From a virus, in the IMG/VR virus record IMGVR_UViG_3300025407_001093, positions 1 to 36,453 of that record: DNA of 36,453 nucleotides; one strand, given 5' to 3'. The first letter of the stretch is position 1. Every line of letters starts with the position of its first letter. Below are positions 15,094 to 21,025 of the stretch, piece by piece. The notes under the pieces were generated by a model that was not told the origin of the DNA, did not search any database, and saw nothing but the letters and a program-made list of their open reading frames with translations. Both the position numbers and the translations under genes were made by a program.

Positions 15094-15558
15094 TTAGCTT
15101 TTCCACCCACTTTGAGGTATAGTTTCAAATATAGCACTATTGCCTTCATGTTCCCAAACTTCTACTTTTTCACACCAGCATCTTCCGTTAGTTAAGTCTT
15201 TAACGTGTTCGTTTGCTAGTTTATGACATAGTTCAGCAAACCTTTCAATACCTACTCCGTCTTCAAGAATTACTAGTTCAATCATCTTACGTTCTTCTAG
15301 TTGTTTAAACATATCTAAGTCAGGGTCTTTAGCCCAAACCACTGTTTTATGGTCGAAATATTCTTCTAGAGCAGTTTTAAGTTGCTTAAGACCGCCGAAA
15401 TCAACAACCCAGTTGTTGTTATCTAATGTATCACAAGAGAACCAAAACTTGGCCTGTAAACGATAGCCATGAATAAAATGACAATGGCTTTGAGCGTAGG
15501 GCTGTCTGAAAGCAGCCGAACCCAACGGAATGACTTTAGTTGATGTAAATTTACCCAT
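15094..15558 (-). CDS. queD: 6-carboxy-tetrahydropterin synthase QueD (HGY variant)
   Basis: QueD makes carboxy-tetrahydropterin from dihydroneopterin triphosphate and is the first dedicated step to 7-deazaguanine. The 154-residue protein has the PTPS/QueD core: SAAFRQPYAQSHCHFIHGY, then WVVDFGGLK and EYFDHKTVV. Catalytic Cys26 is followed by the zinc motif His30-Gly-Tyr32, so the usual second His of HGH is Tyr, and the usual upstream His is replaced (AAFRQ). I know this form from a QueD/PTPS subgroup with CxxxHGY, so it is likely active, but its zinc site must use other residues such as His25 or His27. It is upstream of QueE on the same strand. Confidence 0.85.
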   Translation of the reverse strand: MGKFTSTKVIPLGSAAFRQPYAQSHCHFIHGYRLQAKFWFSCDTLDNNNWVVDFGGLKQLKTALEEYFDHKTVVWAKDPDLDMFKQLEERKMIELVILEDGVGIERFAELCHKLANEHVKDLTNGRCWCEKVEVWEHEGNSAIFETIPQSGWKS

Positions 15559-15592
15559 ACCCTATGGTAGAGGTATTTAAAATAATATCAAC

Positions 15593-15946
15593 TTAAATTA
15601 AGTCTTTTGTGTGTTTTTCAATCCAACCTTCTAGTATACTAGGCTTTATATCGGGCGGGGTAGATATAACAGCATTGCTTTCTTCGTTAGAGTTAAACAA
15701 ATACCGTTGTATGTCTTTTTTCTCCGCAATACTATCCAATCTAACATGTAAAGCAGCTCTTTTATTCTTTACTACTGTGTTGCCAAGTAAAGCAATATCT
15801 ATACAGTTTAACTTAATAAAAACACCAGAATCTTCATAGTTTGCCAATATATCAATAAACTCTCTTTTGTTAGCATCCGATCTAAAAAACAAAAATATGG
15901 GTACATCATCACTGCTATACTTTTTGTTTTTGTATTTTACTATCAT
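15593..15946 (-). CDS. Hypothetical protein, 117 aa, with T4-type late promoter
   Basis: Unrecognised. It starts MIVKYKNKKYSSDDVPIFLF and appears to be a small alpha/beta protein (FIDILANYE, FIKLNCIDIALLG, ALHVRLDSIAEKKDIQRYLF) ending in a helix EGWIEKHTKDL. A perfect TATAAATA, the T4 late consensus, stands five bases before the ATG. This suggests late expression, and the product may be a virion or assembly factor. It is divergent from the lysozyme gene. Confidence 0.6.
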   Translation of the reverse strand: MIVKYKNKKYSSDDVPIFLFFRSDANKREFIDILANYEDSGVFIKLNCIDIALLGNTVVKNKRAALHVRLDSIAEKKDIQRYLFNSNEESNAVISTPPDIKPSILEGWIEKHTKDLI

Positions 15947-15951
15947 ACATT

Positions 15952-15959
15952 TATTTATA
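15952..15959 (-). promoter_or_regulatory. T4-consensus late promoter TATAAATA
   Basis: The minus strand reads TATAAATAAATGT then ATG at 15946. This is an exact match to the T4 late promoter octamer with five bases between the core and the start codon. It is the best single site in the window. Confidence 0.6.
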
Positions 15960-15966
15960 TTGATAG

Positions 15967-15972
15967 TAAATA
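15967..15972 (+). promoter_or_regulatory. Late-promoter-like element TAAATA before lysozyme
   Basis: The plus strand reads GTAAATATTGAT then ATG at 15978. The spacing is exactly five bases. With the opposite-strand TATAAATA it makes a compact divergent late promoter pair. Confidence 0.5.
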
Positions 15973-15977
15973 TTGAT

Positions 15978-16547
15978 ATGGCTGCAACAGGAAAAAGTTT
16001 AAAAAAGGAATTTATCGTGCCAAATACTACCCCTCCTCCACCCCCACCTACGTTCGCTCAGCACTATATACATAACAGCCGGTTTCAAGTTACCCCTGAT
16101 TTTATTAATTACATAAAAAGTGTAGAGAACGGTATAAAAGCAGGCTTTAAGCACGGTTTATGGCATCCGCACAAGAGTGTAGAGGGTGGTGCAGATACTA
16201 TTGCATATGGCCACAAGTTACAGCCTGGTGAGAACTTTTCTCGTGGTATTACAGATGTACAGGCTACTGAAATGTTGAAAAAAGACATACAAACTGCTGC
16301 TACCAGGGCAAAACAAATAACAGACTTTAGATTCGGGCCTGGTGCATTTGATCGTCTTGACAACAGCAAAAAAGAAATGCTAACAGACTTTGCCTTTAAT
16401 GGTGTATTAGGAAAGTTTCCTAGATTTTTAGATGGTGTAGTTACCGGAAATGATAAAGAAGTTAAAGCTCAATACATACGACATGTAAACGGCAAAGAAA
16501 TGACCGGTCGTAACCAAGCTTTTGCTAACAGATACTTAAAGCCTTAA
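15978..16547 (+). CDS. Lysozyme-like muramidase (GH24-type endolysin)
   Basis: The ATG at 15978 gives a 189-residue protein; an earlier in-frame ATG at 15867 is rejected because it lies inside the opposite-strand gene and before the late promoter. After a Pro-rich N-terminus (TTPPPPPPTF), the core has SVENGIKAGF with a candidate catalytic Glu, then HKSVEGGADTIAYGHKLQPG, aligning with the T4 lysozyme block around 'E-G-Y-Y-T-I-G-I-G-H'. VQATEMLKKDI and LDNSKKEMLTDFAFNGVLG match the helical lobe. It probably cleaves peptidoglycan either at lysis or as a virion enzyme. No signal peptide is evident, so export would need a holin or tail location. It overlaps the convergent gene by four bases. Confidence 0.82.
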   Translation: MAATGKSLKKEFIVPNTTPPPPPPTFAQHYIHNSRFQVTPDFINYIKSVENGIKAGFKHGLWHPHKSVEGGADTIAYGHKLQPGENFSRGITDVQATEMLKKDIQTAATRAKQITDFRFGPGAFDRLDNSKKEMLTDFAFNGVLGKFPRFLDGVVTGNDKEVKAQYIRHVNGKEMTGRNQAFANRYLKP

Positions 16548-16903
16548 GCTTTACCCTGTAGTTTACCAAGCACCGCCATAATACCAGCATCTTTATTTTG
16601 CTGTGTAACTGGTGTGGTAAGTACTTTAGCATCTTCATCGCTTATTAGGTTAGGGTTGTCTCTAACTGTCATAATAGCGTTTTTAGCCATATCTAATAAA
16701 GTAGTCTCCCAGTTTGTTGTCTCCTGAGAAGTTTGTGGCACTTGTTCAGGTTGACCTCCTAACGGCTGAGGTGGTTGTCCAGTTTGATTTAAACCAGCAG
16801 CAGGCGTAGTAGGTTGCTGTTCTGGAGTAGCAGCTACAGGAGGTACTGGTGCTTCTAATAAAGTACGAAATATACTATCTGCTATTGCGTCAAATTTTTT
16901 CAT
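16544..16903 (-). CDS. Putative internal head/virion protein, Pro/Gln-rich
   Basis: The 119-residue product starts MKKFDAIADSIFRTLLEAPVPP. The LLE|A at residues 15-18 fits the T4 prohead-protease rule (cleavage after L/I-x-E) inside a capsid-targeting-like helix. The middle is disordered and rich in Pro, Gln, Thr and Gly. The C-terminus is a short helical domain (WETTLLDMAKNAIMTVRDNP, then AGIMAVLGKLQ). It follows the next upstream gene by one base, so they share a transcript. No known family recognised. Confidence 0.55.
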   Translation of the reverse strand: MKKFDAIADSIFRTLLEAPVPPVAATPEQQPTTPAAGLNQTGQPPQPLGGQPEQVPQTSQETTNWETTLLDMAKNAIMTVRDNPNLISDEDAKVLTTPVTQQNKDAGIMAVLGKLQGKA

Positions 16904-16904
16904 A

Positions 16905-17234
16905 TTAAACAGCTGGTGTTACACCTGAAGAAACACTTGGTGTACTACCTTGAGTGCCACCAGCTGTACCTTTACTTTTCACAACTAAATCTGCTAAAGC
17001 TTTTGATGCTGTTGCTGTATCCCCGGATTGTAATGCTTTAAGAAAAGCTGGATCGTTATAAACAGCGTGTATGCCTTGAAGTGTATTACTTGCCGCAGCT
17101 GCAGTTGCTGCTTGTGCTGCGTCTACAGATTTTTTTGCAACGTCTGATTGCTGATCAGGTGCTATTACATCTGTCAGTCCTTCATCAATAGTAATTTGAT
17201 TTAATAACGTTAAAAACTTACTTTTTGGCTTCAT
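16905..17234 (-). CDS. Putative internal head/virion protein, Ala-rich
   Basis: The chosen ATG at 17234 gives 109 residues starting MKPKSKFLTLLNQITIDEGL. A longer in-frame opening from 17423 would cross a non-coding GC-rich hairpin region and the late promoter, so it is rejected. IDE|G at residues 16-19 resembles a prohead-protease site. The rest is helical and Ala/Ser-rich (KKSVDAAQAATAAAAS, ATASKALADLVVKSKG) with a Gly/Ser/Thr tail. A TAAATA late-type element lies seven bases upstream. It forms a two-gene unit with the following Pro/Gln-rich gene. Confidence 0.55.
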   Translation of the reverse strand: MKPKSKFLTLLNQITIDEGLTDVIAPDQQSDVAKKSVDAAQAATAAAASNTLQGIHAVYNDPAFLKALQSGDTATASKALADLVVKSKGTAGGTQGSTPSVSSGVTPAV

Positions 17235-17241
17235 TTCAATA

Positions 17242-17247
17242 TATTTA
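17242..17247 (-). promoter_or_regulatory. Late-promoter-like element TAAATA before 16.9-kb gene pair
   Basis: The minus strand reads CGTAAATATATTGAA before the ATG at 17234, a seven-base gap. The site fixes the start of the downstream gene by placing the longer reading frame upstream of transcription. Confidence 0.45.
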
Positions 17248-17325
17248 CGACTTTTTTGTATATTTGCACTTGATTTTATTTGGCAATAAAGTAATATAAA
17301 GTGTCGTCGGTTTAAGGAGTATACC

Positions 17326-17346
17326 ACATATAATAGTATTATATGT
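17326..17346. repeat. 21-bp perfect palindrome
   Basis: ACATATAATA and TATTATATGT flank a single central base, giving ten perfectly paired bases per side. It lies in the 222-base gap between the nuclease region and the Ala-rich virion gene. It could be an operator, a recombination or nuclease target, or the stem of a weak terminator for either strand; the sequence does not decide. Confidence 0.6.
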
Positions 17347-17354
17347 ATTAATAA

Positions 17355-17424
17355 TAGGGACTCAGGAGCAAAGCTCCTTCGTCTCAGTCTTGCAGACCTT
17401 TTTAACAAGTTCGCTGCGCTCACT
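17355..17424. other. GC-rich hairpin island, possible structured RNA or insertion scar
   Basis: About 70 bases here are roughly half G+C, in contrast to the AT-rich surroundings. AGGAGC-AAA-GCTCCT forms a tight 6-bp hairpin at 17364-17378, and TTCGCTGCGCTCAC follows. No tRNA cloverleaf with a GTTC arm could be built. It sits beside the GIY-YIG nuclease gene. It may be a small RNA, a regulatory hairpin, or the footprint of a past insertion. Confidence 0.35.
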
Positions 17425-17456
17425 ATATATTATATAATTAGAGCGAGAAATCCAGC

Positions 17457-17975
17457 TCATGGTTTGAATACGGATGCTAAGTTTTCTATGCCAAATTTCG
17501 TGCAAAACCGTTTGATTTTGTTAAAACTATACTTGCTATAATCAATAGAATAGCGAAACTCTTTGAGCTCGGTAGTTACTTCTGTGTATTCCGCAGTATT
17601 TTTGTCAACTAATGCTGTTTTATATGGTTTACTGGTAATATAAAGTAGTATTGGGAAACACTTCTTTACCTCTTTTATAAACGGTAATATATCCATATTA
17701 CACGTTGTTTTATTAATCCAGTATATAGTGTTCTTTTTATCTTCTAAGCTAGAATATTCGGTAAAAAGAGTGTGAAGAGTAAAATAATGTATAAGCTTGA
17801 GATAATCCTGCCGAGGTAAACTGTCATATGTTTGTATATTAAGTTTGCGTAGTTCCTTCTGAAAGGAGCTTAGAATCTGACTTTCCGTCTCTTGAAAGTT
17901 TTTCAGATACAGGTTGTACTTTAACGGGTAAGGTTTCACCGAATAATAAGATAGGCTCTTTATTGCTTTGTGCAA
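17457..17975 (-). CDS. Hypothetical protein downstream of GIY-YIG nuclease, start uncertain
   Basis: Unrecognised. The open frame of up to 172 residues begins with a TTG at 17975 inside the nuclease gene and overlaps it by 137 bases. A GTG 13 codons in (SVKPYPLKYN) is another possible start. The certain part is downstream: QDYLKLIHYFTLHTLFTEYS, then IYWINKTTCNMDILPFIKEV and a Tyr/Lys-rich C-terminus. The large overlap could mean a frameshift product of the nuclease gene or a decayed second reading frame. It ends beside the GC-rich hairpin island. Confidence 0.4.
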   Translation of the reverse strand: MHKAIKSLSYYSVKPYPLKYNLYLKNFQETESQILSSFQKELRKLNIQTYDSLPRQDYLKLIHYFTLHTLFTEYSSLEDKKNTIYWINKTTCNMDILPFIKEVKKCFPILLYITSKPYKTALVDKNTAEYTEVTTELKEFRYSIDYSKYSFNKIKRFCTKFGIENLASVFKP

Positions 17976-18390
17976 GCTTTTTTAGCAAAGCATCTGGTGC
18001 TCTACCAATACGGCAGTTTATAATGCCGTTATAATAACCACCTTTAAGTAACACATCATGATCAAACTGTATTTTAGCTTCATAATAAGCTAACTCAAAC
18101 TTACTGTCACAAAAACGTAGTATTTCAAACTTAAATTTGTCTTTACCAATCTTCTTTATATCTTCATTAACATCATTAGAGGATGAAGTATAAGTCTTCC
18201 AATCTGTCTCTACGTCAAAGTGTCTTTTGTTTTTTCTTCCTTTGAGAGGCTTAAGTTTTTTAACGCTTTTAATCTGCTTTTTACCGAAATAGACCTTACC
18301 ACTGACCAGGTTTGTAATACGATAAATAAAACCGTAAGGCAAAATATCGTTGTTGAAAGTTTCATTTGTTGTCCAATGGCCTATGTCCAT
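17839..18390 (-). CDS. GIY-YIG endonuclease (SegE-like, probable homing type)
   Basis: The 183-residue protein starts MDIGHWTTNETFNND and has the GIY-YIG core as YGFIYRITNLVSGKVYFGKK. It then shows the SegE-type pattern: a Lys/Arg-rich stretch (KKLKPLKGRKNKRHF), DWKTYTSSSNDVNEDIKKIG, FKFEILRFCDSKFELAYYEAK with the catalytic Glu, and IQFDHDVL. Such T4 Seg nucleases are free-standing homing endonucleases that spread by cutting related phage genomes. Gly-Phe-Ile-Tyr replaces Gly-Ile-Tyr and Val-Tyr-Phe-Gly replaces Tyr-Ile-Gly, which is common in this group. It lies between late virion genes and next to a palindrome and GC-rich island, as expected for a mobile insertion. Confidence 0.78.
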   Translation of the reverse strand: MDIGHWTTNETFNNDILPYGFIYRITNLVSGKVYFGKKQIKSVKKLKPLKGRKNKRHFDVETDWKTYTSSSNDVNEDIKKIGKDKFKFEILRFCDSKFELAYYEAKIQFDHDVLLKGGYYNGIINCRIGRAPDALLKKLAQSNKEPILLFGETLPVKVQPVSEKLSRDGKSDSKLLSEGTTQT

Positions 18391-18399
18391 GCATCCTAC

Positions 18400-18645
18400 T
18401 TACATCCCTTTTGGAAATGTTCTACGTTGTAATGGAAGTAACGGTTGAGGCTCACCATTCATTTTTTTCTTTTTGTCCTTTTTAGGTTTTTTACTACCAG
18501 TACCCCATATATTTCTTGCATCTCCTGGTGCATAAAAATCACTTGATTGTCCTGTTACAGGAGCATGAGCCTGGTCTGCACCAAAAGCACTACCAGTTGT
18601 CATGTCTTCTAAAAGCTTAGTATACAAAATATTAAAGTTTTTCAC
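18400..18645 (-). CDS. Small basic putative internal head protein
   Basis: This 81-residue protein has a GTG start (MKNFNILYTKLLEDMTTG). LLE|D at residues 11-14 is placed like the cleavage site of the T4 capsid-targeting peptide. The middle has 'F-Y-A-P-G-D-A-R-N-I-W-G-T', a phrase I associate with small virion proteins of marine T4-like phages, then a lysine run KKPKKDKKKK that could bind DNA. A TAAGTA element occurs 25 bases upstream, further than at the other late genes. It is divergent from UvsY. Confidence 0.55.
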   Translation of the reverse strand: MKNFNILYTKLLEDMTTGSAFGADQAHAPVTGQSSDFYAPGDARNIWGTGSKKPKKDKKKKMNGEPQPLLPLQRRTFPKGM

Positions 18646-18670
18646 GTAGATTTATTAATTTTATAATATA

Positions 18671-18676
18671 TACTTA
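18671..18676 (-). promoter_or_regulatory. Weak late-promoter-like element TAAGTA in divergent gap
   Basis: The minus strand reads CTAAGTATATATTATAAAAT, 25 bases before the GTG start at 18645. The sequence matches the other late elements but the spacing does not, so this transcript would have a true leader. Confidence 0.3.
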
Positions 18677-18685
18677 GTAAGATTT

Positions 18686-19087
18686 ATGGACTTACTCAAT
18701 ATAGATAAAATTATTAGTGACTTTCAATCTGAACTTACTAATGATATTAAAATGGATGAACTATCCATTAAAGAAAAAGCTATGTTAGCACCTACTACTA
18801 AACATAAGTGGGTTGCAAAAACAATGCAATACAAGAGTGCACTACTCAAGTTAGAATATACCAAGAAGCAAAAGATTAAAACTAAAGCATTTAACTCTCC
18901 TGTAGTACTGTCAAAAACGGCTCAAGAACAAGCTATAGCAGGGGATGATGAGATTGTTTCTATTAATGCTTGTATTGATCAAGTGAAGATAATCTTAGAG
19001 TACCTTGAAAAAATAGAAAAACTAACCAGCTCGTTAACGTACGACTATAAAAACGTAATAGATTTACAAAAACTTGAGACAACATAA
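18686..19087 (+). CDS. uvsY: Recombination mediator UvsY
   Basis: UvsY helps UvsX displace single-strand-binding protein and load on ssDNA. The 133 residues match T4 UvsY (137) in length and layout: an N-terminal helix (LLNIDKIISDFQSELTND), then HKWVAKTMQYKSALLKLEYT aligning with the T4 'Y-S-K-W-L-N-K-H...L-R-I-E' region, a basic KKQKIKTKAF, and a helical C-terminus VSINACIDQVKIILEYLEKI. Its position directly before UvsW, overlapping by one base, is the T4 gene order and strengthens the call. It opens the plus-strand replication and recombination operon. Confidence 0.82.
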   Translation: MDLLNIDKIISDFQSELTNDIKMDELSIKEKAMLAPTTKHKWVAKTMQYKSALLKLEYTKKQKIKTKAFNSPVVLSKTAQEQAIAGDDEIVSINACIDQVKIILEYLEKIEKLTSSLTYDYKNVIDLQKLETT

Positions 19088-20541
19088 TGGTAGTTGAGTT
19101 CCAATATGACCCAAAGCGTAAGGAAGTAAAAATCGTTTCAGAATATCTTCCTAATATAAAAGAGCACTTCAGTGTTAAGAACCCGGGTGCTCGTTTTAAT
19201 CGTTTTGCTAGGTTCATTCCTCAGCGCATATATGCTATTACACCTGCAGGGTATTGTGGTATTGGTTTAGTACCTGGTATTATAGAGTTTTTAAACAATC
19301 AGAACATACCGTTTGAGATTAAAGTTAATCAAGAATATAAAGACATCGTACAAAAGACTCATATACTCGACCCTGATAGGTTTAAAACATTAAGTAGTGA
19401 ATTTAAACTTAGAGACTACCAAGAAACAGCAGTTAGTAAAGCACTAGACAATGGTTACGGAGTTGTAGAGTTAGCAACAGGTGGTGGTAAAACTTTAATC
19501 ATTGCTAACTTGGTATATGCTGCATTACATCAAATAGAACCTACTGAAAAAATATTAATAGTAGTTCCAGACTTAGGTTTAGTGTCTCAAACTCATAAAG
19601 ACTTTACTTCTTATAACTTTCCTATGGAAATAGTAAGTAAGTGGACCGGCAATACTGAAATAGACCCTAATGCTCGGGTTATTATTGCTAATATGGGTAT
19701 ATTACAGAGTAAGAACTCAGATATTAGTTGGTTTAGTAAAGTAGGTTTATTAGTTGTAGATGAATGTCATAAACTACGTAGAGGTAATAAGGTTTGCAAA
19801 CTACTTGACAAAGTACCTACATTAAGACGTATTGGTTTTACAGGTACGTTACCAGAAAATAATATCGATACATGGAATATTAACAACTTTATTGGTCCGG
19901 TTGTATTTAAAAAGACAACTACGGAGTTAAGAGAAGCTGCTGGTGGGGAGTATATTGCTAATGCACAATGCTTAGCTATTAAACTTAATTACGACTTTAA
20001 ACCAGATTATACAGCTGTATCTTCTGCACAAAGATACTTGCTAGAACTAGATTATATACATAACAATAAGTTTAGAAACAAAGTAATCAGACAACTAGCT
20101 CATAACTTTAAAAACAACTGTCTTATTCTTATAGATCATATAGCTCATGGAGACAATCTCTATAAAGAGCTATCTACTTTAACGGATAAACAGGTATACT
20201 TTATACAGGGTAGCGTAGAGGTGGAAGAACGCCGCAGAGTACAAGAAATCATGGAACAACATAATAATGTTGTGTGTATTGCCATTAGTAAGATATTTTC
20301 TACTGGCATTTCTATAAAAAACATACATTATATAGTGTTTGCTGCAGGCGGTAAATCAAAAATTAAAACTCTACAGTCTATTGGTCGTGGATTACGTGTT
20401 CACGAAAACAAAGACATATTGACATTGGTCGATATTGTCGATGATTTAATTTATGGTATTAAGCACTACGACAAACGAAAAGAATTTTATGACCTTGAAA
20501 AAATCAAAATTACCGAAAAAACAATTACTGAAGCAGTCTGA
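19087..20541 (+). CDS. uvsW: UvsW-type DNA/RNA helicase
   Basis: UvsW is a superfamily 2 helicase that unwinds R-loops and branched DNA and shifts the phage from origin- to recombination-dependent replication. The 484 residues have an N-terminal substrate domain, a Q-like segment FKLRDYQETAVSKAL, Walker A ATGGGKT at 130-136, DECH at 225-228, GFTGTLPEN (motif III) and QSIGRGLRVHE (motif VI). T4 UvsW is 503 residues. The start ATG overlaps the UvsY stop (TAATG), implying translational coupling. The gene end overlaps gp55. Confidence 0.93.
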   Translation: MVVEFQYDPKRKEVKIVSEYLPNIKEHFSVKNPGARFNRFARFIPQRIYAITPAGYCGIGLVPGIIEFLNNQNIPFEIKVNQEYKDIVQKTHILDPDRFKTLSSEFKLRDYQETAVSKALDNGYGVVELATGGGKTLIIANLVYAALHQIEPTEKILIVVPDLGLVSQTHKDFTSYNFPMEIVSKWTGNTEIDPNARVIIANMGILQSKNSDISWFSKVGLLVVDECHKLRRGNKVCKLLDKVPTLRRIGFTGTLPENNIDTWNINNFIGPVVFKKTTTELREAAGGEYIANAQCLAIKLNYDFKPDYTAVSSAQRYLLELDYIHNNKFRNKVIRQLAHNFKNNCLILIDHIAHGDNLYKELSTLTDKQVYFIQGSVEVEERRRVQEIMEQHNNVVCIAISKIFSTGISIKNIHYIVFAAGGKSKIKTLQSIGRGLRVHENKDILTLVDIVDDLIYGIKHYDKRKEFYDLEKIKITEKTITEAV

Positions 20542-21025
20542 AGGGCCGTCGACTGTAAAAATAACTAAAATAGCTAAAGCAGATAAGCCTAAGAAGCCAT
20601 TAAGTGAATCTGCTAAAGCTAAAAAGGTATACTATGTGAGCCCAGCTGAATTTACAGAAGAACTTCGAAAATATTACGCAACTAATGTAATGAGTGATAA
20701 TCTCGCCATTATGATACGCAATATTGCTTATGGGTTAGCACATGCATCTAACTTTATTAACTATACATTTAAAGAAGAAGCTATTGGAGACTCTCTTATC
20801 AATATGTTTAATGCATTAAAAGATAAGAAGTATAACTTCGACAAAGGCTTTAATCCTTTTTCATATTTTAACTCTATTGCCTTTAACTGCTGGCGTTCTC
20901 GTATTAAGAAAGAAAAACGTATGAGAGACACACTAGCAGCATATCAAGAAGAAGTATATAGCGCCATTGGACCTCAAGTAGGTATCGATGACCCAGTAAA
21001 CCCTATTAATAAACATGTTGATTAA
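20489..21025 (+). CDS. 55: Late-transcription sigma factor gp55
   Basis: gp55 directs host RNA polymerase to late promoters. The protein aligns with T4 gp55 in its core: NLAIMIRNIAYGLAHASNFI, FKEEAIGDSLINMFNALKD, YNFDKGFNPFSYFNSIAFN and RIKKEKRMRD (T4 has 'G-L-A-I-M-L-I-A-E-G-L', 'Y-K-N-P-H-A-Y-I-T-Q-A-C-F-N-A-F' and 'R-I-K-K-E-R-K'). The ATG at 20489 gives 178 residues; an upstream ATG at 20453 is possible but lies deeper in uvsW. The N-terminal 40 residues are lysine-rich. Its likely targets are the TAAATA/TAAGTA elements found in front of virion genes here. T4 gp55 also needs gp33 and the gp45 clamp, which are not in the window. Confidence 0.85.
   Translation: MTLKKSKLPKKQLLKQSEGPSTVKITKIAKADKPKKPLSESAKAKKVYYVSPAEFTEELRKYYATNVMSDNLAIMIRNIAYGLAHASNFINYTFKEEAIGDSLINMFNALKDKKYNFDKGFNPFSYFNSIAFNCWRSRIKKEKRMRDTLAAYQEEVYSAIGPQVGIDDPVNPINKHVD

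Noticed and set aside
15072-15575. Shared TACCTCT upstream of both QueE (15072-15078) and QueD (15569-15575)
   Set aside because: Only seven bases, different distances to the ATG, and not seen before other pathway genes.
15867-15977. Longer lysozyme with an N-terminal hydrophobic extension from ATG 15867
   Set aside because: It would run through the opposite-strand gene and upstream of the late promoter; the ATG at 15978 is correctly spaced.
17235-17423. Extended start for the Ala-rich virion protein at 17423
   Set aside because: The added region covers the GC-rich hairpin, palindrome and promoter; MKPKSKF at 17234 matches related N-termini.
17235-17456. tRNA gene in the intergenic gap
   Set aside because: Hairpins are present, but no acceptor stem, TpsiC arm or anticodon arm could be put together.
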